64,000 bases of DNA from Tumebacillus algifaecis (GCF_002243515.1 NZ_CP022657.1:4217001-4281000), one strand, 5' to 3'; positions 1-9,813 are shown, counted from the stretch's first letter. Translations and numbers: made by a program. Notes: generated by a model not told the origin, from the sequence alone.

Positions 1-147
1 GGTGAGCGCAACCGCTACATTCGCATTCTGACCCCCGATTACTGGGATGCGATGAACGCCATTCAACACTTTGCATGGCGACATGCGATTCCTGTGACCG
101 ACAAGCGGCCGAAACAGCTGAGTGGACGGAGGAGGGAAGTTTCATGA
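1..147 (+). CDS. C-terminal end of an unrecognised protein (5' partial)
   Basis: An open frame enters from the left edge and closes at TGA 145-147. About 48 residues are visible, ending in a basic tail (GRRREVS). The stop overlaps the next start as ATGA (144-147), so the two genes are translationally coupled and co-transcribed. No motif is diagnostic and the family is not recognised. The coding call rests on the open frame together with the tight overlap and the Shine-Dalgarno for the next gene lying inside this frame. Confidence 0.6.
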   Translation, partial: GERNRYIRILTPDYWDAMNAIQHFAWRHAIPVTDKRPKQLSGRRREVS

Positions 148-545
148 TGCTGCGCGACTATTTGCGGACACTGCCTCAGTCTCATCTGTTCGACCTGTAT
201 GAAACGCTGTACCAGCAGGAGACGAACGTCCACCTTACGGAGGTCGAGTTGTGTGAGGAGATCGTGGCCTATTGGGAGAGCCCTGCGCATTGGGATGAAT
301 TCGTGGCCGCCCTGTCCCCTTTCGAGCGCCGAGCGATGACCCGACTGGCCCTGCATGAGCGCTGTCGGATCGACGCCTTTATGGAGGAGGCAGCAACGCT
401 AGGGCTTGTGATCTTATATCGTGAGCACAACCGCTATGAGATGCCAGATGACGTCCGCGTACAGCTGTTGGAGCGACTGCCCTCCTTACGCGACCTGCTC
501 CGGGCCGAACCGGAAGGAGATGCGGACGGCACGACGCCTGTGTAG
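144..545 (+). CDS. Small helical protein, possibly XPB/Ssl2-helicase-associated type
   Basis: This 133-aa protein starts at ATG 144, behind GGAGGAGGGAAG and coupled by ATGA to the previous gene. A longer in-frame version from 75 would lie entirely inside the upstream gene, so it is not used. The sequence is charged and helical, with pairs of Leu-rich helices (residues about 5-35 and 60-110) reminiscent of the winged-helix helicase-associated module of XPB/Ssl2-like bacterial proteins. That resemblance is weak and based on pattern only. No catalytic motif is seen. It ends near a terminator shared with the convergent permease gene. Confidence 0.55.
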   Translation: MMLRDYLRTLPQSHLFDLYETLYQQETNVHLTEVELCEEIVAYWESPAHWDEFVAALSPFERRAMTRLALHERCRIDAFMEEAATLGLVILYREHNRYEMPDDVRVQLLERLPSLRDLLRAEPEGDADGTTPV

Positions 546-559
546 CAGGATTTTTATGC

Positions 560-602
560 AAAAAAAAACATGTAGATCGGCACCAGTAGGTACCGATCTA
601 CA
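560..602 (-). terminator. Intrinsic terminator of the guaA-permease operon
   Basis: A long hairpin with arms GTAGATCGG and CCGATCTAC (572-601) is followed, read on the minus strand, by a run of nine T. It lies 58 bp past the permease stop and just after the convergent gene ending at 545. Confidence 0.85.
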
Positions 603-659
603 CGCGTTGCTCTTCCGATCAGGAAGGGCTTTTTGTCGTGCCAAACGCACGATGACTGC

Positions 660-2060
660 CTATTCGCCCGCCAAGAAGATGTAGCGCGCCAGAGCGAGAA
701 TGGCGATGACCCACATCAGCCAGTGCACCTTGACCTTTTGATCTGCGTCTTTGGTGAACAGGTTGCGGATGACATTCAGGATCACGAAGAAGATGATCCC
801 GATCGAGATGCCGTTGGCGATCGAGTAGGTGAACGGCATCAGCGCGATGGTCAGGAATGCTGGCATCGCGATGCCGAAATCATTCCACTCGATATGGCGG
901 ACCGAACCCATCATCAGGACACCGACCACGATCAGCGCAGGTGCGGTCGCCGAATCGGGGATCACCGCCACAAACGGCGACAACAGCACGACGGACAGCA
1001 GGAACAAAATCCCGGTGGTGACGGCGGTCAAACCGGTGCGGCCGCCCGACTCGATGCCCGCTGCCGACTCGATGTATGCCGTCATCGGCGTGACGCCGAG
1101 CAGCGCGCCGATCGAAACGCCAGAACCGTCAACGAACATCGCTTTGCCCAGACGTTTTTCGCCGTCCGGACGATTCAAAAGACCTGCACGGTTCGCCGTG
1201 CCGACCAAAGTACCGAAAGAGTCAAATAAAGTAACAAAGACGAAGATGATGACAACTTCCCAGAAGATCGCACTGCCCAGCATCGAGAAGTCGAGCTTGA
1301 ACAGAGCCAAGTCGCCGAAGTCCGGCAGGAACGTCGGGTTGCTCAGGGCTTCTGTGCTCGTCACGCCAAGCGGAATGCCAATCAAGGTAGTCAAGATGAT
1401 CGTGATCAACAGCGCGCCGCGCACACGGATCGTGGTCAACACACCTGCGATGAGCAAACCGATCAAGGTCAGAGCGGCCGCTTTGTTCGCGATGAAGTCG
1501 GTCAGGCCGATGTTCCATTCGAAGAACAGCAGGTTAACTACCGGCGCTCCGTTTTTGATCGCCTCAGCGGACGGTCCGCCGACGAAAGTGACGGTGCTGA
1601 CCTGCCCCAGTTTCAAGCCGATCAAGGTGATGAACAGACCAATACCTACGGTGATCGCATATTTCAGTGAATCGGGCAACGCTTTGACCAGCATCTGACG
1701 GAATCCGGTCACCGTCAGCAAGATGAAGATGATCCCGGCTACAAACACCGCTCCTAACGCCACTTGCCAAGTCATCACGCCACCATTGGCAGCTGCGACG
1801 ACCGCAAAGTACGCATTCAGACCCATCCCGGGGGCCAGTCCGACCGGGAAGTTGACGAACAGGCCCATCATGATGGTGACAAGACCGGCACCGACCGCGG
1901 TTGCGAAGAACACGGCGCCCTCCGACATGCCCGTCCCTTTCAGAATCACTGGATTCAGGAACAGAATGTACGCCATGGTGACGAACGTGGTGATCCCGGC
2001 GATGATCTCGGTGCGCGGGTTGGTGCCAAATTCGCCAAGTTTAAACAGACGCTCTAACAT
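660..2060 (-). CDS. pbuG: NCS2-family guanine/hypoxanthine permease (PbuG/PbuO type)
   Basis: This 466-aa inner-membrane purine permease has the N-terminal family signature EIIAGITTFVTMAYILFLNP, a conserved acidic segment FVTLFDSFGTLVG, and multiple hydrophobic segments typical of the AzgA-like NCS2 branch. Start: ATG 2060 is preceded by GGGGGAG at a spacing of about 7; the in-frame TTG just upstream is too close to that site. It lies 44 bp downstream of guaA with no terminator between, so guanine import and GMP synthesis appear to be co-transcribed under the guanine riboswitch upstream of guaA. Choice of PbuG over PbuO, and the exact substrate, are inferred from family and context. Confidence 0.9.
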   Translation of the reverse strand: MLERLFKLGEFGTNPRTEIIAGITTFVTMAYILFLNPVILKGTGMSEGAVFFATAVGAGLVTIMMGLFVNFPVGLAPGMGLNAYFAVVAAANGGVMTWQVALGAVFVAGIIFILLTVTGFRQMLVKALPDSLKYAITVGIGLFITLIGLKLGQVSTVTFVGGPSAEAIKNGAPVVNLLFFEWNIGLTDFIANKAAALTLIGLLIAGVLTTIRVRGALLITIILTTLIGIPLGVTSTEALSNPTFLPDFGDLALFKLDFSMLGSAIFWEVVIIFVFVTLFDSFGTLVGTANRAGLLNRPDGEKRLGKAMFVDGSGVSIGALLGVTPMTAYIESAAGIESGGRTGLTAVTTGILFLLSVVLLSPFVAVIPDSATAPALIVVGVLMMGSVRHIEWNDFGIAMPAFLTIALMPFTYSIANGISIGIIFFVILNVIRNLFTKDADQKVKVHWLMWVIAILALARYIFLAGE

Positions 2061-2104
2061 CAATAGCTCCCCCTACTCTACTCTCTACGGCTCTGGTTGT
2101 GTTT

Positions 2105-3640
2105 TTATTCCCACTCAATCGTTGCTGGTGGCTTCGAGGTGATGTCGTACACGACACGGTTGACATCACGCACTTCGTTGACGAGGCGCACCGACAGACG
2201 CTCCAGCACATCATATGGGATGCGCGCCCAGTCTGCAGTCATGCCGTCGCTCGATGTGACGCCGCGAATGGCGATCGTGTAGGCGTAGGTGCGCTCATCG
2301 CCCATGACGCCAACCGAGCGAACGTCAGGCAGAACGGCGAAGTATTGCCAGATCTCACGGTCAAGACCGGAACGGCGAATCTCATCGCGCACCACAAAGT
2401 CAGCATCTTGCAGAATCTCCAACTTATCGGCCGTCACGTCCCCGATGATGCGGATCGCCAGACCTGGACCTGGGAACGGTTGACGCCAGACGATCTCGTC
2501 TTTGATGCCAAGCTCAGTGCCTGCTGCGCGCACTTCGTCTTTGAACAGGGCGTTGAGCGGTTCGACCAACTCGAACTGCATGTCCTCCGGCAAGCCACCC
2601 ACGTTATGGTGCGACTTGATCGTCGCAGCCGTAGCCGTGCCCGACTCGATGATGTCGGTGTAGAGCGTGCCTTGGGCCAAGAAGTCGAACTGGCCAAGCG
2701 CTTTGGACTCTTCTTCGAAAACGCGGATAAATTCTTCACCGATGATCTTACGCTTGCGCTCTGGATCGCTCACGCCAGCCAAGCGGCCGAGAAAACGGTC
2801 GCGCGCATCGATTTTGACCACGTTCATTTTGAACTCGCCAGCAAACATCTCCATCACTTGCTCTGCCTCATTTTTGCGAAGCAGCCCATGATCGACGAAC
2901 ATGCAGGTCAGGTTGTCCCCGATCGCCCGATGCACCAGCACGGCCGCCACGGAGGAATCGACACCGCCAGACAAGGCGCAGAGCACTTTTTTGTCGCCGA
3001 CTTCCGCTTTGATCTTGGCAATCGCCTCATCGACAAACGAAGCGGAGGTCCAAGATCCGCTGGCCGCACAGACCTCATACAGGAAATGCTTCAACTGCTC
3101 TTGGCCAAATTCGCTGTGGTTGACCTCGAGGTGATACTGCACCGCATACAGCTTGCGAGCCGCATCGCTCATCGCCGCGACCGGGCAGGTAGCGGTGGTC
3201 GCATCGACGCGGAAGCCGGACGGTACGGATACCACTTTGTCGGAGTGGCTCATCCAGACTTGCTGGGAAGCAGGCTGTGCGGCAAACATCACATTGTCGC
3301 TTTGCACCTCGATCACCGATTTGCCATATTCGCGCACATCGGCGCGCTCTACTTTCGCGTCAAAGTGGTGGGCCAGCAGTTGCATCCCATAGCAGATGCC
3401 GAGGATCGGCACGCCAAGCTCAAAAATGGCCGGATCGACTTTCGGCGCTCCGTCTGCATAGACCGAGTTCGGGCCGCCAGAGAACACGATCCCCTTCAGG
3501 TTCAGTTGCTTCAACTCTTCGGCGGTCGTCTGATACGGCATCAGTTCTGAGTAGACGTTCAATTCACGAATCCGGCGGGTGATCAACTGATTGTATTGCC
3601 CCCCAAAATCCAGTACAACGACGATCTCTTTTTGTTCCAT
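2105..3640 (-). CDS. guaA: GMP synthase (glutamine-hydrolysing)
   Basis: This 511-aa enzyme converts XMP to GMP with ATP and glutamine. The N-terminal class I amidotransferase domain (about 1-195) shows the nucleophile segment GICYGMQ and the His-Glu pair in YHLEVNHSE. The ATP-pyrophosphatase domain carries the P-loop SGGVDSSV, and the C-terminal dimerisation domain ends TIEWE. Start: [11 protein letters not shown] at 3640 matches the family N-terminus; the frame stays open 43 codons further upstream through the terminator stem, which is not coding. Expression should fall when guanine is plentiful, because a guanine riboswitch and terminator precede it. Confidence 0.97.
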   Translation of the reverse strand: MEQKEIVVVLDFGGQYNQLITRRIRELNVYSELMPYQTTAEELKQLNLKGIVFSGGPNSVYADGAPKVDPAIFELGVPILGICYGMQLLAHHFDAKVERADVREYGKSVIEVQSDNVMFAAQPASQQVWMSHSDKVVSVPSGFRVDATTATCPVAAMSDAARKLYAVQYHLEVNHSEFGQEQLKHFLYEVCAASGSWTSASFVDEAIAKIKAEVGDKKVLCALSGGVDSSVAAVLVHRAIGDNLTCMFVDHGLLRKNEAEQVMEMFAGEFKMNVVKIDARDRFLGRLAGVSDPERKRKIIGEEFIRVFEEESKALGQFDFLAQGTLYTDIIESGTATAATIKSHHNVGGLPEDMQFELVEPLNALFKDEVRAAGTELGIKDEIVWRQPFPGPGLAIRIIGDVTADKLEILQDADFVVRDEIRRSGLDREIWQYFAVLPDVRSVGVMGDERTYAYTIAIRGVTSSDGMTADWARIPYDVLERLSVRLVNEVRDVNRVVYDITSKPPATIEWE

Positions 3641-3672
3641 GCTTATGAATCGCTCCCGTCCCTCAAGGTTGT

Positions 3673-3754
3673 AAAAAAGAAAAACACCCTGTCGTTCCAC
3701 AATCAACCTTAGTATGGAAAAACCATACGCAAGGCATACGAGGAGAACAGGGTG
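3673..3754 (-). terminator. Riboswitch-controlled intrinsic terminator before guaA
   Basis: On the minus strand the arms CACCCTGT (3747-3754) and ACAGGGTG (3685-3692) enclose a loop containing a second small hairpin (GTATGG/CCATAC, 3711-3728), followed by TTTTTCTTTTTT. The 5' part of the loop (3737-3744) is complementary over 8 nt to the 3' P1 strand of the upstream aptamer (3796-3803), giving a mutually exclusive antiterminator. Confidence 0.9.
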
Positions 3755-3795
3755 CTGCATTGACTTCATCAGTCAGGAATCTGCACGATGTCGAG

Positions 3796-3862
3796 TCCTC
3801 GTAGTCAGTTCTTTCCGGGAACTGGTAGAGACTACCGGGCCATATCCCCGGAAATATACGAG
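3796..3862 (-). promoter_or_regulatory. Guanine (purine) riboswitch aptamer
   Basis: Read on the minus strand, P1 pairs CTCGTA (3857-3862) with TACGAG (3798-3803). The invariant junction elements are present: ATATGGCC in J1/2-P2, TCTCTACC in J2/3-P3, and GACTAC leading into P1. The pyrimidine at the specificity position (equivalent of xpt C74), the base immediately before the 3' P1 strand, is C, which in this family means guanine rather than adenine. Ligand binding stabilises P1, frees the downstream terminator to form, and turns guaA and the permease gene off. Confidence 0.93.
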
Positions 3863-3882
3863 ACATATATGTTTTCGACATC

Positions 3883-3912
3883 ATTCTACTTCAAAAGACG
3901 AACATTCGTCAA
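3883..3912 (-). promoter_or_regulatory. Sigma-A promoter for guaA leader
   Basis: The minus strand reads TTGACG (3907-3912), an 18-bp spacer and TAGAAT (3883-3888), placing the start about 15 nt before the aptamer. It sits entirely between the transglutaminase stop and the riboswitch, so guaA can be transcribed independently of the upstream cluster. Confidence 0.75.
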
Positions 3913-3935
3913 CCGTAAATCACACAACGTTCGCG

Positions 3936-6125
3936 TTAACGCTTGTTCAATCGGCCTGCTTTCCGAACGATACGCGTCCAGAGGTCTTGAATTTGCGATT
4001 TTTCCCCATCGGAAACGGAGCGCTTGCCGTAGCGCACACGTTCGAAGATCTGCGCGAGCGTGATCATTTCCCGTCCGCGCAGGTCGGGATTTCCAGAGAG
4101 GTAGAGCGCATATTCACGCAAACTCATATCGTCTTGCCGCTTCCATCCGAAACGGTTCATGATTAAGAGCAAGCGGAGCATCGCGTTCATCGCCACATCG
4201 CCATCGCCTTTGTAGGCGCGACGCAGATAGTAGGCGGTCAGCAATCTGCGGCGGTTGATGAAGGCTGCGAGCAACACGATCAGCGCAATGATGCCCGCGT
4301 ACATTCCGACCGCTTTCCAATCGATGTCGAACTTGAACAGCGGAGTTGACTTCACTGCCGCTTCTTCCTTTTCCTCTTCTTCCCCTTTCCCCGACTTGAC
4401 CGGGGGCGTGATCGCAGACTGCGTTTCATCCGGTTTGTACAGCGGGCGCAGTTGGAAAGATGAGGTTGGTTCAAAAGCTACCCAGCCGATCCCGTCAAAA
4501 TACACTTCCGCCCAAGAGTGGGCGTTTTTGTTTTTGACAGTATAGAGGTACTCATCATCGTTCCTGCCATCATAGGTCAAGTCCACATCGCCGCGGGTGA
4601 ATCCTTTCACCCAGCGCGCGGGCATGCCGAGCGTGCGCGCCATCACGACGAACGACGAAGAGAAGTGGTCGCAGTAACCTCGTTTCGAATCAAACAGGAA
4701 CTGATCGACAAAGTCCTGCTTATCACTGGGAATCGGCACATCTTCCGTCTCATAGCGGTAGTTGCCGCTCAGATAACTTTCCAGCGCCTTGGCGCGATCA
4801 TACGGCGAGTTCGCCTCTTGCGTGACCTCTTTTGCCAAATCGCGAATTCTCTTCGGCAGATTGGCTGGCAGCGATACGAACGCCTGCATGGCACCCAGCA
4901 ATTTTTCCTGATCTGGAAGCCGCGCCGCTTTCAGGGCGTCCGAATCGTGATACGGCACCTCGGAGACGACGGTGTAGGTGTCGCCCGGCTCCAACTCATT
5001 GACTTCGACGCGATTGTCGAGGCGCGAGAACCGCACCGTCTCGCTGTTGATATTCGGGCCGGACACGCCTGTCATCTGCGCATGGCCGAACAACAGCGGC
5101 ACGATGTTGTCCTGCACGTTGATCGTTTGTTCAACATGCTTCGTTTCCAGCGTCGTCCGTCCGAAGAACGTATCCGCTCCCAAATCGAGCGGATTGCGCA
5201 CCTGTTCGGCAGGAGATACGGACAGCCAGCCCTTCCCGGTATAAAACGCCTTCGTCTCCCCACGGTAATAGCCATCTACCGTTGACGCCACCGTGAAGAC
5301 GACCGTGTCATCCATCTCGAACGGTCCGCCGAGATGGTCATCATTGCTGCCATACCCGATCTTTTGCAGCAGGATTCCGCCGTCTTTCAAACCACTGAGG
5401 TAGGCGACCGGATCGGGCCACGCCGGGTCTTCCGCTTTCGGCACCACCAGCCCGACACCGGTCACAGCCAGCGACAGGATCAGCGTCCATACCAGCCAGT
5501 GTGCGGGCCAGCCTTTGAGATGGCGCGGCATGCGTGCCAGCCGTTCGACGGTCGGCAGTTGGCGGAAGGCGAGGATGACCAGGCCGATCAGCATGAACAG
5601 CACGATGTTCCACGCGGTGCCCTCTTCCACATAGAACGTATCGAGCACGCCGAGCCCGACCAAGCCGAGCACCAAGAACAGAAACATCCAAATGCGTGTT
5701 TTCAAGAGCTGGCGAAACAGCACCTGAAACAGCCAAAGCCCAAGCAGCATCGCCGTCGTCTTCGCCGACATCGTCATCGCCACATATTCGCCCGCTTTGG
5801 CCGCATGATAGGAGATCGTCAAATCATCTAGCCAATGCGAAAGCCAGGCGGTAACTTCAACGAACGGATGGACGCCTTTGTAGTGAAACTGAAACACGAA
5901 GTTGATCAAGACCAGCGCTTTTAGCAAAAAGCGCAAGATCAGGTGCCCGACCAGCAAATCGCTGATAAACAACAGCAGCAGGAAGGTCAGAAAGAACCCG
6001 ATCGACTGGACATCGCCCACTTCCCCGAGCGGGAAGAGCAGCTGCGCGATCCAAAGCCAGAGCAAGCCGAACAAGACGGTGTCGCGAAGCGGGCTGCCTG
6101 TCACCCATCTAGCTGTTTGAAGCAT
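3936..6125 (-). CDS. Membrane-anchored transglutaminase-like protein (TgpA/YebA family)
   Basis: This 729-aa protein has several N-terminal membrane segments (about residues 12-230), a large extracytoplasmic region with a transglutaminase-core fold, and one late membrane segment (MYAGIIALIVLLAAF) before a C-terminal cytoplasmic DUF4129-like tail. The catalytic Cys is in RGYCDHFSSSFV, the His in NAHSWAEVYFD and the acidic residue in the following strand (GWVAFEPT). It overlaps the DUF58 gene by 17 bp. The trio MoxR-DUF58-transglutaminase next to guaA copies B. subtilis yeaC-yeaD-yebA. Its substrate is unknown; a role in envelope protein processing is the usual inference. Confidence 0.9.
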   Translation of the reverse strand: MLQTARWVTGSPLRDTVLFGLLWLWIAQLLFPLGEVGDVQSIGFFLTFLLLLFISDLLVGHLILRFLLKALVLINFVFQFHYKGVHPFVEVTAWLSHWLDDLTISYHAAKAGEYVAMTMSAKTTAMLLGLWLFQVLFRQLLKTRIWMFLFLVLGLVGLGVLDTFYVEEGTAWNIVLFMLIGLVILAFRQLPTVERLARMPRHLKGWPAHWLVWTLILSLAVTGVGLVVPKAEDPAWPDPVAYLSGLKDGGILLQKIGYGSNDDHLGGPFEMDDTVVFTVASTVDGYYRGETKAFYTGKGWLSVSPAEQVRNPLDLGADTFFGRTTLETKHVEQTINVQDNIVPLLFGHAQMTGVSGPNINSETVRFSRLDNRVEVNELEPGDTYTVVSEVPYHDSDALKAARLPDQEKLLGAMQAFVSLPANLPKRIRDLAKEVTQEANSPYDRAKALESYLSGNYRYETEDVPIPSDKQDFVDQFLFDSKRGYCDHFSSSFVVMARTLGMPARWVKGFTRGDVDLTYDGRNDDEYLYTVKNKNAHSWAEVYFDGIGWVAFEPTSSFQLRPLYKPDETQSAITPPVKSGKGEEEEKEEAAVKSTPLFKFDIDWKAVGMYAGIIALIVLLAAFINRRRLLTAYYLRRAYKGDGDVAMNAMLRLLLIMNRFGWKRQDDMSLREYALYLSGNPDLRGREMITLAQIFERVRYGKRSVSDGEKSQIQDLWTRIVRKAGRLNKR

Positions 6126-7332
6126 AGGATATCGGCCCCCTCACTACATCTTCCAGTTCGTTCTCATCGCGCACCACGTACGTATGGACACCAAGCATCT
6201 CCAATTTCCCCATATGGACCAGATCGAGTTCGCTCAACTGACGTCCTCCGACGATGTAGAACAACTCCGTCTTAATTTTGCGATATTCCAAAAAACCGAT
6301 CAGTTGCACCAGCGGTTGGTCGAGCACCGGCGTGACCAATACGATCGTCGATCCGCGCTGCAAGTAGTTGACCTCGCGCAAGACCGCCTCGTTGTATTCA
6401 TCGCTGCCGTCCGCCTGCACGATCGCCAAGTGCTCGATGATGCGCAGGTATTGTTCAAAATTCCGACTTTGCGCAATCGTCACCCGCTCGCGGCCATAAG
6501 AGGTCAGACCGACCGAATATTTTTTGCTCGACGCATGCTTGATCAGCGACGCTGCTGTCGTCACCGCCAGTTCGAACAGTTGATTGGAGCCGCCGCGGTA
6601 GGCGTCTTCGGAACGGTTGAGGAAGAACATCATATCATTGGTCACGTGCAACTCGAACTCTTTGGTCTTCAGCGTTCCGGTGCGGGCCGACGCACGCCAA
6701 TGAATGCGCGAGAGACGGTCGCCTTGCGCATAGTCGCGCACGCCGATCACGTTTGACGAATCTTCGGCCATGCGGTTTTGGGCATTGGTGTGACCGAGGT
6801 TAAATTTGTTGATCGTATGCCAATAGGGAATGGGAATGATCTTCGGATAGACGGTCACCTCATCCATGCGCCTGTGTATAAGCTCCTTTTTGGTCAGTCC
6901 GAAAATATCGCCGGTCACCAAGCGAGTATCGCCGAGGATATATTTGCCCCGCGGCATGTTCGGGAGCGAATAGGACAGGCGCAGTTTGCGGTTATAGCCT
7001 GGAAAATGAAGTTCGCGGTTCGAACCGCTCTGCAGCAACAGCCGGGTCGGGAGCGTATCTTCGACCACCATCCACGGCAACGGCCACTTGCCTTCGATCT
7101 CCACGATGATGTCCACGTCCAGCGTCTGTCCCGCATTGATCTTCAGCGAGGACAGCTTGCGCTCCGACGTGGCATTTCTCAGCGCGAAACGTGCGGTGGC
7201 CAGCTCATAGGCGGCGATCAGGAACGCCGCGTAGAACATAAACCAAGCGGCAAAACCGCCTTGAAATTTGCCGTAAGCAAACGTGGCGAACAACAAAATC
7301 AGCCACAGGAGAATGCTTCCGAATCTCCTCAC
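6109..7332 (-). CDS. DUF58 domain protein (YeaD family)
   Basis: This 407-aa protein starts at GTG 7332, three bases after the moxR stop. Two N-terminal membrane segments (about 5-45) are followed by a DUF58 core with the family signature around residues 195-215 (GVRDYAQGDRLSRIHW) and a vWA-like C-terminal half. In this family DUF58 proteins act with a MoxR AAA+ ATPase and a transglutaminase partner; the biochemical role is not established. Tight packing on both sides indicates a single operon. Confidence 0.92.
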   Translation of the reverse strand: MRRFGSILLWLILLFATFAYGKFQGGFAAWFMFYAAFLIAAYELATARFALRNATSERKLSSLKINAGQTLDVDIIVEIEGKWPLPWMVVEDTLPTRLLLQSGSNRELHFPGYNRKLRLSYSLPNMPRGKYILGDTRLVTGDIFGLTKKELIHRRMDEVTVYPKIIPIPYWHTINKFNLGHTNAQNRMAEDSSNVIGVRDYAQGDRLSRIHWRASARTGTLKTKEFELHVTNDMMFFLNRSEDAYRGGSNQLFELAVTTAASLIKHASSKKYSVGLTSYGRERVTIAQSRNFEQYLRIIEHLAIVQADGSDEYNEAVLREVNYLQRGSTIVLVTPVLDQPLVQLIGFLEYRKIKTELFYIVGGRQLSELDLVHMGKLEMLGVHTYVVRDENELEDVVRGPISYASNS

Positions 7333-7333
7333 C

Positions 7334-8350
7334 TTACTTCACCCTTTCACGGGCTTTTTCAGGGGAAAACTCACGCGTGACCGGAACAGGCACCGCTCTC
7401 ATGATCTCAGCCAGCACTTTTTCCACGGTGGTGCCGCCCAGACGAGCTTCCGATTTCAAAATCAGACGGTGTGCGAGCGTCACCGACGCCAAATGCTTCA
7501 CATCGTCAGGAATCACATAGTCGCGGCCGAGCACGAACGCGAGGGCCTGCGCCGCTTTGAACAGGGAAAGCGAGCCGCGCGGTGATGCACCCAGATAGAC
7601 AGCTTGATGTTTGCGGGTCTCAGTCGTGATGTTGACAATATATTTGCGGATCGAATCTTCGACATAGACTTCGCGCACTTTTCGTTGCATCGCCTGCAAG
7701 GTCTCCTGATCGGTGACCTGCTCCAACAGTTCGATCGGATGGGCCAACTGCTGGCGACCGAGCAGATCGACTTCCTCCTCCGGCGTCGGATAGCCAAGGT
7801 TCAGCTTGAGCAGGAAGCGGTCGAGCTGCGCTTCGGGCAGCGGGAAGGTGCCTTCATATTCAATCGGGTTTTGCGTCGCCATGACGAGAAACGGTGACGG
7901 CAATTTATAAGTAGTTCCATCGACCGTGACGTTGTGCTCCTCCATCGCCTCGAGCAGCGCGGACTGCGTCTTCGGAGAGGTGCGGTTGATCTCGTCGGCG
8001 AGGATGATGTTGCCCATGATCGGGCCTGGGCGGAATTCGAATTCATTGATCTTCTGGTTATAGATAGAAACACCTGTCACGTCGGAGGGCAACAAGTCAG
8101 GTGTGAATTGAATGCGCTTAAAGGAACAGCCAAGCGATTTGGCAAGTGAGCGAACCAACATCGTTTTGCCCACACCGGGAACGTCTTCGAGCAAAACGTG
8201 GCCATCGCAAAGCATCGCGACCATGCAAAGCTGGACCGCTTTCGATTTGCCGATGATCACCTGCTCGACATTGTTCACCACATCGGTCAGCACTTTGTGC
8301 GGGTTGTCAAATTCGCGGTTCACAAGATCTCTGTTGTCAGTGTAATGCAT
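7334..8350 (-). CDS. MoxR-family AAA+ ATPase
   Basis: This 338-aa ATPase shows Walker A in GVPGVGKT-like form ([14 protein letters not shown]), Walker B ([22 protein letters not shown]), and sensor and arginine-finger segments ([22 protein letters not shown]). Start: ATG 8350 has GGAGG nine bases upstream; the frame also contains a TTG 15 bp earlier, but that overlaps the ribosome site. It is first gene of the cluster with DUF58 and transglutaminase. MoxR proteins are chaperone-like ATPases for neighbouring vWA/DUF58 proteins; the partner here is presumably the next gene. Confidence 0.95.
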   Translation of the reverse strand: MHYTDNRDLVNREFDNPHKVLTDVVNNVEQVIIGKSKAVQLCMVAMLCDGHVLLEDVPGVGKTMLVRSLAKSLGCSFKRIQFTPDLLPSDVTGVSIYNQKINEFEFRPGPIMGNIILADEINRTSPKTQSALLEAMEEHNVTVDGTTYKLPSPFLVMATQNPIEYEGTFPLPEAQLDRFLLKLNLGYPTPEEEVDLLGRQQLAHPIELLEQVTDQETLQAMQRKVREVYVEDSIRKYIVNITTETRKHQAVYLGASPRGSLSLFKAAQALAFVLGRDYVIPDDVKHLASVTLAHRLILKSEARLGGTTVEKVLAEIMRAVPVPVTREFSPEKARERVK

Positions 8351-8566
8351 ATTTTTTTCCTCCAATTCAGAAAAATGCCTATCACCTATACTTCTCTAAA
8401 CGGGTCTAAAGTCCTTCCAATTGTTAGCATCTTGAGATTTACCGATTTTTCACGCCAGTCTATCTGGTATAGCGTAACAGAAGGGAAACTGCCCTGTCTC
8501 CACACAAGTATTGGATGGGCAAGCACCTACCTCTTAATATATATGAAAATTCACATTAATCTCCAC
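8351..8566. other. Intergenic stretch upstream of the MoxR operon
   Basis: About 215 bp without a gene. It must contain the promoter of the moxR operon on the minus strand, but no convincing -35/-10 pair at 16-18 bp spacing was found by eye. No repeats or strong hairpins were seen apart from the terminator that starts at 8567. Confidence 0.5.
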
Positions 8567-8599
8567 AAAAAAATCTCCGGTTGTTGCTCACCGGAGATT
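8567..8599 (-). terminator. Intrinsic terminator after the M23 peptidase gene
   Basis: The minus strand has arms AATCTCCGG and CCGGAGATT around a short loop (GTGAGCAACAA region), followed by seven T. It is placed 19 bp past the peptidase stop. Confidence 0.9.
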
Positions 8600-8617
8600 C
8601 GTGCTGACTGTTGAACG

Positions 8618-9652
8618 TTACTGTAGGTAGGACATCGGATTGACGTAGGCGCCGCCGCTTTGGATCGACAAATGCAGATGGGCTCCCGTCGAGTACCCAT
8701 CATTGCCAACGGCTCCGATCACTTGGCCCTGACGCACCGTCTCGCCGCTGTGAACATAGACGCCGTTGCTGTACATGTGGCCATAGATCGAGGTCATGCC
8801 GTTGCCGTGGTCCACGACGATCCAGTGCCCGTAGCCGCTGGCCGAGCCTGCCTGCACAACAACACCGTCGGCGATCGCCACAAACGGCGTACCGATCGGC
8901 GCGACGATGTCGATCCCTTTATGAAATTCTGATCCGCGCATGCCATAGCCAGACGAGATCGAATAGGACGAAGGAACTGGCCATCCATATGTAGCATTGC
9001 CCTTCCCCGGGATAAATTGCGGTCCGTTATAGTCTTGATACGCCTGCTCGACGATTTCCTGATCTTCAGCCGGCGCTGCAATCGCTGCGGCCAGATCACT
9101 CTTCAAGTTTTTCGAGCGTTCAAGCAGTTCCTGCTCCGCCTTGCGCATCTGTTCCTGCTTAGCTCGGCGTGCTTGCTGCTGCTCATCGAGCTTGGCCTTC
9201 GTCGTCTTTAATTGGGCTTGGTCCGCTTTGAGTCGGTCGATCATTTGCTGGTCCGACTCGACGATCATCGTCAACAGTTTCATCCGATCGAGGAAGTCGC
9301 TAAAGTCGGTCGCAGCGAGCAACACTTCCCAAAACGACACATCCCCTTTTTCATATATCACTTTCACGCGCTCTTTGAGCTTTTCGCGCTGCGCGGCGAT
9401 TCGCTTCTCCAGCGTCGTGATCTCTTGGCGCATCCGTTCTGTCTCTTTCATGCCGCCAGCCAGTTCGGCTTCTAGGCTTTTCATCGTATCTAATGTCTGT
9501 TGAAGTTCGTGATCAACGCTGTTTAGTTCTTGTTGAATTTTTTCTGCTTGCTCGCCCTTTTGTTCGGCAGCCAATGCCGCACTCGGCAACGCTGTAATCA
9601 AGAGCAAACCGGCCAATAAGCAGATCCCTAGTTGGTCACCCTTCTTTCTCAT
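8618..9652 (-). CDS. Secreted M23-family peptidoglycan endopeptidase with coiled coil
   Basis: This 344-aa exported protein has a signal peptide at residues 1-29 (basic MRKK, hydrophobic LLAGLLLITALPSAALA), a long EnvC-like coiled coil (about 30-200) and a C-terminal LytM/M23 domain. The zinc ligands are visible in FHKGIDI and HLHLS; GYGMRGSEFHKG and YGHM are typical. Start: ATG 9652 gives a clean signal peptide and has AGGAG/AGAGGG upstream; an ATG 93 bp upstream would add an unlikely cytoplasmic leader. In this architecture the coiled coil often controls or localises the hydrolase at the division or sporulation septum. It is a single-gene unit with its own terminator. Confidence 0.93.
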   Translation of the reverse strand: MRKKGDQLGICLLAGLLLITALPSAALAAEQKGEQAEKIQQELNSVDHELQQTLDTMKSLEAELAGGMKETERMRQEITTLEKRIAAQREKLKERVKVIYEKGDVSFWEVLLAATDFSDFLDRMKLLTMIVESDQQMIDRLKADQAQLKTTKAKLDEQQQARRAKQEQMRKAEQELLERSKNLKSDLAAAIAAPAEDQEIVEQAYQDYNGPQFIPGKGNATYGWPVPSSYSISSGYGMRGSEFHKGIDIVAPIGTPFVAIADGVVVQAGSASGYGHWIVVDHGNGMTSIYGHMYSNGVYVHSGETVRQGQVIGAVGNDGYSTGAHLHLSIQSGGAYVNPMSYLQ

Positions 9653-9777
9653 CCCTCTTTTCACTCCTTTTCGAGTATTCATACATACTACCGAATGCTG
9701 CATGCAGGGACAACCGATTTTGCCAAACTGTAACCAGACTGTCATCTCTCTGGAATTCCTTGGGAGTGATTGGAGAA

Positions 9778-9813
9778 AAGAAAAAAACCACCCTCATAAA
9801 AGAGAGTGGTTTT
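9778..9813 (-). terminator. Intrinsic terminator of groES-groEL
   Basis: Minus-strand arms AAACCACTCTC and GAGGGTGGTTT are followed by a T-rich run, 17 bp past the groEL stop. Confidence 0.9.

Noticed and set aside
2099-3550. 483-codon plus-strand frame opposite guaA
   Set aside because: Antisense shadow of guaA; no start context and no recognisable domain.
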